Below are positions 44,108 through 51,559 of a stretch of DNA of 64,000 bases, piece by piece. Each line of letters starts with the position of its first letter. Within the stretch, counting starts at the first letter, position 1. The notes under the pieces are model-generated. The model was not told the origin of the DNA. It saw only the letters and a list, made by a program, of their open reading frames with translations, and did no database searches. The position numbers and the translations under genes were made by a program. This DNA comes from JBPOFM01 sp041391925 (GTDB lineage: Bacteria; Bacteroidota; Bacteroidia; Flavobacteriales; Flavobacteriaceae). The stretch spans positions 62,001-126,000 of the forward strand of contig JAWKNA010000009.1 of assembly GCA_041391925.1 (NCBI GenBank), in the 5' to 3' direction.

Positions 44108-44932
44108 ATGGTACATAACTTACTCCCAATGTTAGGTATTCTGGTCACGGCCATTGGAATCCCAATTTTATATCTGCAACTTCGTGATTTGAAAGCATCC
44201 CTCCAAAGCTCAACTCACGCTTCAATTTACACACAAGCAGAAGCCATACGAGGGTATTTAATTCAGTATCCAGAATTGAGAAAATATTTTTTTGATAGTG
44301 TAAGCATTTTGCCTTCTGATAAGGAGTATAGCAGGGTTGTCAGTATAGCGGAAGTGTATTTAAACTATTTGGAGCAAATAGCAGTACTAAAGAAAAGCTT
44401 TGGAAAAGAAAATTTAGACGCTTTGCGTATATTTACGTTAACAGCATTAGAAAAAAGCCCAATTTTAAGACAACATCTAAAAAACAATGCCAATCTATAT
44501 TCGAGTTCCCTTCATAAAATGGTTGAGAATAAAGCATTTTTAAATAAAGAAAATTCGGATACTGAAGCAACACATAATACAATAATGACCATGAGCAAAT
44601 ACATTACCCAAAGTGAAAAAATGGACTGGAAACCCTTATTGGAAGACGGAGTTAATACAAAAGGAATTTATATAAAAATTCTACATTTTGATGAAACCAC
44701 AAACAGGGCCCCAACATTTTTACTCAAATTTGAAGCAGGAGCATCCTATCCATACCATAACCATCCCGCCGGAGAAGAAGCCTATGTGTTAGAAGGAGAA
44801 GCTTACTTTAACGAACACAAATTGGTAAAAGGAGATTTTCTATACACACCACCTACATTCAAACATTCGGTAAAGACAGATACAGGATGTGTGATTTTAT
44901 TTAAAGTTCCAGAAGAAGTGGAAATATTATAA
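44108..44932 (+). CDS. Membrane-anchored helical domain fused to a ChrR-like cupin
   Basis: A 274-residue protein. A membrane helix at about residues 5-23 is followed by a helical domain to about 170 (SIYTQAEAIRGYLIQYPELR) resembling DUF6082/DUF4760-type anchored helical proteins. Residues about 185-274 form a cupin with the metal motif YPYHNHPAGEEAYVLEGE and FKHSVKTDTG, like the ChrR cupin anti-sigma domain. The fusion is unusual, and ligand and partner are unknown. The ATG at 44108 is used; M8 is possible. Confidence 0.75.
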   Translation: MVHNLLPMLGILVTAIGIPILYLQLRDLKASLQSSTHASIYTQAEAIRGYLIQYPELRKYFFDSVSILPSDKEYSRVVSIAEVYLNYLEQIAVLKKSFGKENLDALRIFTLTALEKSPILRQHLKNNANLYSSSLHKMVENKAFLNKENSDTEATHNTIMTMSKYITQSEKMDWKPLLEDGVNTKGIYIKILHFDETTNRAPTFLLKFEAGASYPYHNHPAGEEAYVLEGEAYFNEHKLVKGDFLYTPPTFKHSVKTDTGCVILFKVPEEVEIL

Positions 44933-45048
44933 ACCCAAAGTTAGCGGTCAATTAACAATAACCCAAATTTTGGCAGTGATGACAACTATCACTACGATTG
45001 CGTGTCATTCGAGCACTCTGAACTAACGAAGTAAACCATAATCACACC

Positions 45049-45058
45049 GTTGTAGGTG
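45049..45058 (+). repeat. Right core of an attC-like site before the 45076 gene
   Basis: GTTGTAGGTG preceded by ATCACACC, the same CC|GTT context as the clear sites, 17 bases before the beta-barrel gene. The downstream junction (GCCAATAAC at 45688) is not its reverse complement, so cassette ends no longer match. Confidence 0.4.
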
Positions 45059-45075
45059 ATTTAACCCCAAAAATT

Positions 45076-45678
45076 ATGAAAATAGCCTTTATAGTATTCC
45101 TATTAATTGCATCTGCACTTAAATCATTTTCACAAGATTATAAATTCAGTGTTGAATTGAATTTCCCTTACCCTTTTGCCAAAAATTTCATTGCGGATAA
45201 TTACGATGGAATCATTGACGTTGGTGCAAAATATAGATTTTTAAATTCCAACAAAATTGCGGTTGGAATCTCAATAAATGCAGGTTACTTCAAAAGCAAT
45301 TCAGAACTAGACCGATTTTATGGTGACTTAAAAATAAAATCGTATTTATTGCAACCTAAATTTTTTGCCGAACTGAATTTAGGCAGATTACATCCATTGG
45401 TAGGAATTGGATATAGTTCAATGATTTTTAAATCTTCAGTCTCTGATGAAAAAATTGCTGAATTGAGTGGAAATGGAGGATTTAGAGATGGATTTAGTGT
45501 AAATAACACTCAAAGCGGAATCAATTTGAATGCAGGCTTACAATTTGATGTAAACAGCAGAATAGTTATTCAAGCCCAATATGATTACATAATTCTAAGC
45601 CGAGAGCCACCAATCATTAATTCAGCATATAACACTGGTGTGAATCTATTGAAAGTGGGCCTTGCATATCGAATATAA
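45076..45678 (+). CDS. Outer-membrane beta-barrel protein
   Basis: A 200-residue protein with a signal peptide (MKIAFIVFLLIASALKSFSQ). Alternating amphipathic strands (IIDVGAKYRFLNSNKIAVGI, LHPLVGIGYSSMIF, GINLNAGLQFDVNSRI, VQAQYDYIILS-like) end in VNLLKVGLAYRI, the terminal strand expected for BAM insertion. Function unknown. Confidence 0.8.
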   Translation: MKIAFIVFLLIASALKSFSQDYKFSVELNFPYPFAKNFIADNYDGIIDVGAKYRFLNSNKIAVGISINAGYFKSNSELDRFYGDLKIKSYLLQPKFFAELNLGRLHPLVGIGYSSMIFKSSVSDEKIAELSGNGGFRDGFSVNNTQSGINLNAGLQFDVNSRIVIQAQYDYIILSREPPIINSAYNTGVNLLKVGLAYRI

Positions 45679-45683
45679 AAAAC

Positions 45684-45866
45684 TATAGCCAATAACGTCT
45701 ATGGTTCATTGCTTCGGAATTTCATAACTAAAATTCCTCGCAAATTTACTATCTTCGGTTTGTGGCGCACACGAGCTTGCGAGATTCAGCGAAGCAAAAT
45801 CGTTGTGCTTCATTGTGGAAAGCAAACGCACAAAGCAAAGAGTGCTACCGCACACATTGCTTTTTC
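45684..45866 (+). repeat. attC-like site remnant with shared 25-bp block
   Basis: Begins AGCCAATAACGTCTATGG then TTCATTGCTTCGG, a left-arm-like sequence. An inner hairpin is GGAATTT/AAATTCC (45716-45737). A 25-base block at 45771-45795 (ACGAGCTTGCGAGATTCAGC...) also occurs at 50174-50198 and 60288-60312. No GTT core paired to the next gene was found. Confidence 0.5.
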
Positions 45867-45897
45867 CACCGCTTAAAAAGACTATTTTGACTTGAAA

Positions 45898-46776
45898 ATG
45901 CAAACGAACAGATTTACAAATTTTAAAACATTCAATAGTTTTATTGGTGTTCCAGAACCAATTGATAATGATATAGACATTGGGAAATACCCTGAAAACA
46001 CTTTATTGAAATCACAAGGAATTTATATTGACTTTTACCGAATTTCCTTTAAAACCAATTACATCAATCCTGAATTACCGGATTTTGACCCTAAAAACCC
46101 TAAACCCATAACGGCCGTATTTTTTAATAGTCCGGGGAAACTGTACGAATGGGAACTTAGCGATACATTCGAAGGCTATTATCTTCAACTATCAAATGAG
46201 GTTATTGAAAACAACCGCTATCTGTTTCAAAACTTTTTGGAATATGGTTATCACGAAGCCTTGTTTTTAACAGAGCAGGAAGAAAAAGAAATTGTGCTGC
46301 TTTACGAAAATCTTATACAGAAATCCAATCATAAAAGTACTAATCAAAATGTACTGTTGGCCTATATAAACTTAATCTTAAATTTGGTAGAATCCTTCTA
46401 CAAAAGGCAATTTGCTACCGAAACAAAAAAATACAACTACATCGTAAGCGAATTTCAACAATTGCTTCGAGACTATTATAATGGTAAGGTTGAAGGTGTT
46501 CCTACCGTACATTATTTTGCTGAGAAAATGAAACTAACGCCAAATTATCTTGGTGATGTCCTCAAGACCTATACCCACAAATCTGCCATAGAAACCATCC
46601 ACGAGTATATTGCGCAAAATGCCAAAAAGCTGCTTCTCGAAAGCAACTTGACCAATGCCGAAATAGCCTTTGAGTTGGGTTTTGATTATCCCAATTATTT
46701 CTCCAAGTTTTTTAAAAAACAAACACAATTGACGCCTAAACAGTTCAGGATGAGGCAAAAGTTAACGAATAGTTAA
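45898..46776 (+). CDS. AraC-family transcriptional regulator
   Basis: A 292-residue regulator (ATG at 45898). The N-terminal cupin-like sensor (about 20-180) precedes an AraC double helix-turn-helix at about 195-290: VHYFAEKMKLTPNYLGDVLK and NAEIAFELGFDYPNYFSKFF then KKQTQLTPKQFR. It lies 114 bases upstream of the hydrolase gene and probably controls it. It is similar in layout to the AraC gene at 55069. Confidence 0.92.
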   Translation: MQTNRFTNFKTFNSFIGVPEPIDNDIDIGKYPENTLLKSQGIYIDFYRISFKTNYINPELPDFDPKNPKPITAVFFNSPGKLYEWELSDTFEGYYLQLSNEVIENNRYLFQNFLEYGYHEALFLTEQEEKEIVLLYENLIQKSNHKSTNQNVLLAYINLILNLVESFYKRQFATETKKYNYIVSEFQQLLRDYYNGKVEGVPTVHYFAEKMKLTPNYLGDVLKTYTHKSAIETIHEYIAQNAKKLLLESNLTNAEIAFELGFDYPNYFSKFFKKQTQLTPKQFRMRQKLTNS

Positions 46777-46848
46777 ATCTCCGGTAATCAGTAAAATGTT
46801 TCTTTTTGGTCAGTAAATGTTACTGCTCAAAGCTATTGTTATGTGGTA

Positions 46849-46856
46849 ATTTTGGA
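46849..46856 (+). promoter_or_regulatory. -7 promoter element of the hydrolase gene
   Basis: TAATTTTG, exact TAnnTTTG, 34 bases before the ATG at 46891. No TTTG at -33, which would suit activator-dependent transcription by the adjacent AraC protein. Confidence 0.55.
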
Positions 46857-46890
46857 TAACAAATGAATAGTAATCTAAAAACACAATACA

Positions 46891-47832
46891 ATGTCACAAC
46901 AGAAAATTTCTTACAAAAACACCAATAACGGACTCACCATGTCCGCTTATTTAGACCTTCCAAATGATTTTGATAAAAACAAAACCTATCCTGCCATCGT
47001 CATCACACATCCGGGCGGGGGTGTTAAAGAGCAAACTGCTGGTATTTATGGAAGAAAATTTTCAGAACACGGTTTTGTAACCATTGTAACCGATGCCTCA
47101 TATCAAGGTGAAAGCGGTGGTGAACCTCGTCAATTGGAAAATCCTTATGTTAGAACAGAGGATGTTAGTTCCGCAGTAGATTATCTAACAACCTTACCCT
47201 ATGTAGATAATGAACGTATTGGTGCTTGGGGAATCTGTGCAGGTGGTGGTTATACCGTAAATGCTGCCATAAACGATAAACGCATTAAGGCCGTGGGTAC
47301 AGTGAGTGCGGTGAATATCGGGCATATGTTCAGCAAAGGTTGGCTGGGCGACCAGAATATGAAAGATGCTACCAAGTGGCTAGAGTATGGAGCATCGGCG
47401 CGTACACAGGAAGCCAATGGTAACGATATAGTGCAAATGCCTATGGCACCTATGAAAAAGGAAGATACACCTTATACCGATTTAAAAGAGGCTTGGGAAT
47501 ATTACCATACCGATAGAGCACAATGCAGTACAGCTCCTGGTTACGGTACTGCCCGAAGTTTAACACAATTGGTGACTTACGATGCTTTTAATATGGCTGA
47601 AATCTATTTAACACAACCTTTATTTGTGGTAGCAGGAAGTGTTGCCGAATCTAAATGGATGAGTGATGACCTTATGGAAAGAGCAGGAACTGACAACAAG
47701 CAAATGTATATTGTTGAAGGGGCTAATCATATGAAATTGTATGATATTCCTAAATATTTAGATGAAGCTGTTGAGCAGTTAGCACCTTTCTTCAAAGAGC
47801 ATCTAGGAGTTGCCGAATTGGTTGAAGCGTAA
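46891..47832 (+). CDS. Alpha/beta hydrolase (YcjY/dienelactone-hydrolase-like)
   Basis: A 313-residue alpha/beta hydrolase. The oxyanion segment is AIVITHPGGGVKEQTAG (residues 34-50), the nucleophile elbow GAWGICAGGGYTVN (about 125) has Cys in place of Ser as in dienelactone hydrolases, and the catalytic His lies in IVEGANHMKLYD near residue 285. Substrate unknown. Probably induced through the upstream AraC regulator. Confidence 0.88.
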   Translation: MSQQKISYKNTNNGLTMSAYLDLPNDFDKNKTYPAIVITHPGGGVKEQTAGIYGRKFSEHGFVTIVTDASYQGESGGEPRQLENPYVRTEDVSSAVDYLTTLPYVDNERIGAWGICAGGGYTVNAAINDKRIKAVGTVSAVNIGHMFSKGWLGDQNMKDATKWLEYGASARTQEANGNDIVQMPMAPMKKEDTPYTDLKEAWEYYHTDRAQCSTAPGYGTARSLTQLVTYDAFNMAEIYLTQPLFVVAGSVAESKWMSDDLMERAGTDNKQMYIVEGANHMKLYDIPKYLDEAVEQLAPFFKEHLGVAELVEA

Positions 47833-47847
47833 TTTAAACATTGTTTG

Positions 47848-47870
47848 AAGCCGAAGCTTTGCTTCGGCTT
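47848..47870 (+). terminator. Rho-independent terminator of the hydrolase gene
   Basis: Ten-base perfect stem (AAGCCGAAGC with GCTTCGGCTT) and a TTT loop, followed by T-rich sequence. Confidence 0.92.
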
Positions 47871-47876
47871 TTTTAT

Positions 47877-47884
47877 TAAATTTG
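47877..47884 (+). promoter_or_regulatory. -7 promoter element of the TMEM175-like gene
   Basis: TAAATTTG, exact match, 14 bases before the ATG at 47899 and just behind the terminator. TTTG within the terminator loop region (about 47858-47861) could act as the -33 box at a slightly short spacing. Confidence 0.5.
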
Positions 47885-47898
47885 AGAAAACCAAACCA

Positions 47899-48462
47899 AT
47901 GAAAAAAGAACGTTTTGAAGCTATTACAGATGCGGTGATGGCCATAATCATCACCATTATGGCACTGGAAATAGAGTTGCCCAATTTCAACGAGGAAGGT
48001 ATTAACGAGTTTATTGTACAAATTATAATCTACATCATCAGTTATGCCTTTATAGCCATCCTTTGGATTAACCACCATAACATTTTTAAATATGTAAAAA
48101 CAGTTGACCATACCACATTATGGATAAACTTTTTATTGTTGTTTTCAACCTCATTGATTCCATTAGCGACAAGAACCATTAACAAGACATTTTTTGATAA
48201 TAAAAGCCATATCCTCTTTGCGCTGATTTTGGGTTCTGCCACTTTATTTTACGCTTTGTTAGATGAAAGAGCCATAAAATTATCTGAAAAAAAACGTACA
48301 ACGGACACTCGTAAAATGAATAGTGTAGCCACTCTCTTATTTGCGTTGGCTATTCCTTTAAGCTATGTAAGCATTTATATGTCGTCTGCCATTTTTGTTT
48401 TGGTCCCAACTGGATACTTTTTGTTGCCGAGAAAAATTATGGATAAAACTTCGAATGATTAA
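47899..48462 (+). CDS. TMEM175 (DUF1211) family potassium-channel-like protein
   Basis: A 187-residue, five- to six-helix membrane protein starting MKKERFEAITDAVMAIIITI (ATG at 47899). The first helix carries the family RFxAxxD signature as RFEAITDAVMAIIITIMALE; typical bacterial members read FSD where this has ITD. Conserved LWINHHNIFKYV and LLLFSTSLIPLATR follow. Bacterial TMEM175 proteins form weakly selective K+ channels. Confidence 0.88.
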   Translation: MKKERFEAITDAVMAIIITIMALEIELPNFNEEGINEFIVQIIIYIISYAFIAILWINHHNIFKYVKTVDHTTLWINFLLLFSTSLIPLATRTINKTFFDNKSHILFALILGSATLFYALLDERAIKLSEKKRTTDTRKMNSVATLLFALAIPLSYVSIYMSSAIFVLVPTGYFLLPRKIMDKTSND

Positions 48463-48506
48463 AACCAACGGAAACACTTCGGGCGGAGGGCTAGACGATG
48501 TAACCC

Positions 48507-48516
48507 GTTAGCACAC
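48507..48516 (+). repeat. Orphan right-core sequence
   Basis: GTTAGCACAC preceded by TAACCC resembles a cassette start (CC|GTTAGC), but its reverse complement is not found at the end of the next gene. The surrounding 270-base gap otherwise shows no gene. Confidence 0.3.
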
Positions 48517-48635
48517 ATTTATTATCCGGTGCTTCCAGCTTTCAACTCGCATCACGAAAATGAATAAATAAAATCAGGTTTCGGTTGATGCCTAATCATA
48601 AAAACCTGTAAAGAACATGCAGCTCAACTGGGAAA

Positions 48636-48667
48636 CCACAACTTTTGAAAAGGGTTGTGTTTTTTTA
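48636..48667 (+). terminator. Terminator-like hairpin in the 48463-48732 gap
   Basis: CACAACTTTT and AAAAGGGTTGTG can pair with two bulged or wobble positions and are followed by a T7 run. It lies 170 bases after the TMEM175-like gene; no gene is visible immediately before it. Confidence 0.45.
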
Positions 48668-48732
48668 TTGCTAAAAACTCTATATTTAATCTTTGCCTTA
48701 TGGCGATACCAATTAAGAAAACGGATTAAAAT

Positions 48733-49203
48733 ATGGATTTAAAAGAAGAAATTGACAAACGTCAAAAAGCGGGGTACAGTAAAAAAGAAATAGTGTCTTT
48801 TTTAAAACAAAATGGGTTTTCTCAAGATGAGATAGATGGCGAATATCCCAAATTAAAATCAACCAACACTCTTTACAGGGTCATGTTAGTTGTGTCGTTC
48901 ATCTTCAGTTTAGCTGGTATTGCCTTAATTTTTCCTTTTTTTGGTGTGCTCTCTATATTTTCGCCCGTAGGAATCATGATAGTAGCTCTATGCTATGCAA
49001 CTTACGCGATGTACAGGTTAGAAAAGCCAGGATTTATCATCTACATGTCGTTCTATGGGTTGATCATTTGCGGAGCCTTGATTGCCTACGGGTTTTTTCA
49101 AGATGACTTGTACCCTTTTTCATCTTTTATATATTTAATTTTCATAATTAGTCTGTTTTCCTTCTTCATCAGGTCTCTCTACAGTTTGTACAAAAAGATT
49201 TAA
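48733..49203 (+). CDS. Four-helix membrane protein with an N-terminal helical motif
   Basis: A 156-residue protein. The first 40 residues (DKRQKAGYSKKEIVSFLKQN then GFSQDEID) look like a short SHOCT/UBA-like helical hairpin. Four hydrophobic helices occupy about 48-70, 72-93, 98-120 and 127-150. No known function. Confidence 0.7.
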   Translation: MDLKEEIDKRQKAGYSKKEIVSFLKQNGFSQDEIDGEYPKLKSTNTLYRVMLVVSFIFSLAGIALIFPFFGVLSIFSPVGIMIVALCYATYAMYRLEKPGFIIYMSFYGLIICGALIAYGFFQDDLYPFSSFIYLIFIISLFSFFIRSLYSLYKKI

Positions 49204-49282
49204 AGATTGACAGTGCCAGTTTATACCCTAAAAACATTAACTTTAAATCCGTAACTGACGGTTATATTAGACAGTTGGCAAC
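49204..49282 (+). repeat. attC-like site 1 (right core GTTGGCAAC)
   Basis: A short junction after the 48733 gene. The right core GTTGGCAAC at 49274-49282 opens the next cassette and is matched perfectly at that cassette's end (50140-50148). The left arm is weak (TTGACAGTGCCAGTTTATACC against GGTTATATTAGACAGTTGG). Confidence 0.6.
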
Positions 49283-49292
49283 AAGCTGAAAA

Positions 49293-50132
49293 ATGAAACT
49301 TAAACTTTTAATATTATTCCTCTTATTTAATTTACATTCTATTGCACAATCTAATTCTGAAATCAATGATAAAGCATACATTGAAAGTGATAGTATAATT
49401 TGGGTTCCACAAAACATCAACAGTGATTATAAAATCTTTGGATATAAGAACAAGGATAGCTTGTCAGAAAAATTAATTCTAATTTCAGTTTTCACAAAAG
49501 ATGTTGAGAACAATCCTTACGATTGCAAATATGGAGCATATTATCATACTCAAGGAATGGATGGACTAAAATTAAAATATATCTCAACCGAAGGTGATTT
49601 TGTCAAAACAGCTATTATTAAAAATGGCTTAATTGTGGACAAAGTATATATGGAAAGTAGATGGTTTGAATTTGAAGAAAAGAAAGACAATTTCCAATTT
49701 GTTGCAACTAAAAAATTTGTGGAGCTTAAATTACCCGATTCATTAGAAGTAATTCCAAATAAAAATCTTATTGCGGATTTTAATGGTGATTTAAAACCAG
49801 ATGTCGCAACTCTCGTAAAAAATAAACGAAACTCAAAAATTGGTGTGCTCATCGTCAATCATTCCAACCATAAAATGTTTGTTTTTGGGGCTGGAAAGGA
49901 AGTTGACAATATGACTGACTTAAAGTGGATTGAGGTTTTCAAAACTATGCCTAAAGGGGAAATTGTTTCACCGACTTTAGTTGACGAAGAAACGGGAGAT
50001 ATAATAGGACAAGACGAAAGCAAGAATTTCAAACTTATTGGAAACGGAATTTATATGAGCGCCGAGGAATCTCACGGTGGAGTAATTATATTTTGGAACG
50101 GAAAAGAATATCAATGGTATCATATAGAATAA
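49293..50132 (+). CDS. Exported hypothetical protein (cassette 1)
   Basis: A 279-residue protein with a signal peptide (MKLKLLILFLLFNLHSIAQ). The middle contains LIADFNGDLKPDVATLVKN, a single FG-GAP/EF-hand-like calcium segment (about residue 163), and the C-terminus VIIFWNGKEYQWYHIE. Resembles Bacteroidota exported proteins of unknown function. It is the only gene of its cassette, 11 bases after the right core. Confidence 0.72.
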   Translation: MKLKLLILFLLFNLHSIAQSNSEINDKAYIESDSIIWVPQNINSDYKIFGYKNKDSLSEKLILISVFTKDVENNPYDCKYGAYYHTQGMDGLKLKYISTEGDFVKTAIIKNGLIVDKVYMESRWFEFEEKKDNFQFVATKKFVELKLPDSLEVIPNKNLIADFNGDLKPDVATLVKNKRNSKIGVLIVNHSNHKMFVFGAGKEVDNMTDLKWIEVFKTMPKGEIVSPTLVDEETGDIIGQDESKNFKLIGNGIYMSAEESHGGVIIFWNGKEYQWYHIE

Positions 50133-50139
50133 AAAGCCA

Positions 50140-50432
50140 GTTGCCAACAATGCATAACCGCAATTACGGCAGATACGAGCTTGAGAGATTCAGCGAAGCT
50201 AATCTCTCTGTCATGCTGTCCCAATAGCTATCGGGACGGGAGGGGACCTCGTCATTGCGAGGACATAGGACGAAGCAATCTCTTTGTCACCCTGAACTCG
50301 TTTCAGGGTCGTTTCACCATCCCATCTCAACTCACTTAACAAAACCCCAAAAACCACACTAAAAAGTGTCGATATCCCGACAATAAATGGAATAAACGAT
50401 TATATTTACATCTATATAACGAGTTGTAAGTA
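50140..50432 (+). repeat. attC-like site 2, enlarged by other small repeats
   Basis: Left core GTTGCCAAC (50140-50148) then AATGCATAACCGCAATTACG. The 55 bases from 50148 to 50202 recur at 60262-60316 with one mismatch. The middle holds three unrelated hairpins: GTCCCAATAGCTATCGGGAC (50218-50237), CCTCGTCATTGCGAGG (50247-50262) and CCCTGAACTCGTTTCAGGG (50290-50308). The last two resemble widespread REP-like elements. Right core GTTGTAAGTA lies at 50423-50432. Confidence 0.65.
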
Positions 50433-50438
50433 ATTTTG
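50431..50438 (+). promoter_or_regulatory. -7-like element at the start of cassette 2
   Basis: TAATTTTG, an exact TAnnTTTG, overlaps the last two bases of the right core and lies 19 bases before the first cassette ATG. It could drive this cassette on its own. Confidence 0.4.
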
Positions 50439-50457
50439 ACTAACCAAAACCATAAGA

Positions 50458-50895
50458 ATGTACGATACTTTTGAACCTTACCAAGAATTTGAACCAATTG
50501 AATTTAATTTTCAAGCAAATAACTATGAAATTTGGAAAAATGCGCAATTAATTGATAAAGGACAACGAAATATTATGTTCATAAGTCAGAATAAAGTAAT
50601 TCAAAATATAAATAGAACAATCGTTGTAATTAATGACACTCTTAATGGGATTATTAAACAAGGTAATGTTTTTGATAAAGCCATTTCGTCAAATGACAGG
50701 ATTGTCCTATTGACCCTTCCTGCAAATAATGGAAATGACAAAATTCAAATGCTTTCCCAGATTTACGGAGCTACAAGACCTGCTTATCTTTTAGATAATA
50801 ACGAAGCATATTCCTGTAGTGTTTTTTTTAAAAATAACAACGTTGCCAAATTAAGTTTTAATTTTTATGGCGGTCATTTGTTGGAAGTATATTAG
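50458..50895 (+). CDS. Hypothetical protein (cassette 2, gene 1)
   Basis: A 145-residue soluble protein (MYDTFEPYQEFEPIEFNFQA...), beta-rich with FISQNKVIQNINRTIVVIND and VLLTLPANNGNDKIQMLSQI. No signal peptide, no family recognised. First of three small same-strand genes in one cassette. Confidence 0.65.
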   Translation: MYDTFEPYQEFEPIEFNFQANNYEIWKNAQLIDKGQRNIMFISQNKVIQNINRTIVVINDTLNGIIKQGNVFDKAISSNDRIVLLTLPANNGNDKIQMLSQIYGATRPAYLLDNNEAYSCSVFFKNNNVAKLSFNFYGGHLLEVY

Positions 50896-50924
50896 AAAAT
50901 CAGAATTATTTCTAAATCTAAATA

Positions 50925-51161
50925 ATGAAAAAATTATATTTTAAAGAAAGACCTCTTGACTTACATACAATAAATCATCCTGATGTTCCCAATTTAGTTG
51001 AGAATTATGTTTTGTGCCGTCAAAACTCATTTCCACTAAAAATAATAACAGGAGATTCGGACAAAATGAAAAGTATAGTTACAGAATGTCTAAAATCACA
51101 TAATTTTAAGTATCAGATTGGAGATAAATATAATAAAGGGTATATAGCAGTATTAAGTTGA
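50925..51161 (+). CDS. Smr-domain-like small protein (cassette 2, gene 2)
   Basis: A 78-residue protein that fits a stand-alone Smr fold: RPLDLHTINHPDVPNLVENY (LDLH motif at residues 11-14), FPLKIITGDSDKMKSIVTEC in place of the usual ITGKG..., and the closing YNKGYIAVL. Smr domains act as nucleases or in MutS2-type repair. The usual glycine after ITG is changed to Asp-Ser, so activity is uncertain. Confidence 0.65.
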   Translation: MKKLYFKERPLDLHTINHPDVPNLVENYVLCRQNSFPLKIITGDSDKMKSIVTECLKSHNFKYQIGDKYNKGYIAVLS

Positions 51162-51184
51162 CAGATTATTTTAATATTTAAGAA

Positions 51185-51388
51185 ATGGAATTTAAACTTG
51201 TTGAGTTAAAAGAAAAAATTAAGGAAATCAGACCATTTAAAAATCAACTTCAAGGAGAAGATTTGGAATTTTTTGAATCTTGTGATTTTATCGTTAGCAG
51301 AACAAATTCATATTGGGAACTTGACCACGTGCAATTTGGACTAATAGAGTATCGGATTGACAAAATGAAAGAACAAATTAAAAACTGA
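51185..51388 (+). CDS. Small hypothetical protein (cassette 2, gene 3)
   Basis: A 67-residue charged, mainly helical protein (MEFKLVELKEKIKEIRPFKN, then LEFFESCDFIVSRTNSYWEL). No family recognised. It ends 9 bases before the cassette's left core TACTTACAAC, as cassette genes usually do. Confidence 0.6.
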   Translation: MEFKLVELKEKIKEIRPFKNQLQGEDLEFFESCDFIVSRTNSYWELDHVQFGLIEYRIDKMKEQIKN

Positions 51389-51397
51389 TAAAAACAC

Positions 51398-51535
51398 TAC
51401 TTACAACACCGTGTAAAAATAATTGCTTGGTACAAGCCTATTCGGAAAATCCTCGCGGATTTTCCAGTTAGTTTTGTACTTGTTATGGTTCGTGCCAGCC
51501 CACGCAACTATTCTTACACAAACACGTTGCCAGTA
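51398..51535 (+). repeat. attC-like site 3, complete
   Basis: Left core TACTTACAAC (51398-51407), spacer ACC, left arm GTGTAAAAATAATTGCTTGG (51411-51430), inner hairpin GGAAAATCC-TCGC-GGATTTTCC (51444-51465). The right arm at 51500-51519 pairs with the left arm at 17 of 20 positions, followed by spacer AAACAC and right core GTTGCCAGTA (51526-51535). Cores belong to the two flanking cassettes. The 3-versus-6-base spacers give an asymmetric bulge like the unpaired central spacer of attC. Confidence 0.8.
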
Positions 51536-51559
51536 ATTTGAACAAAACCAAGGACGAAA

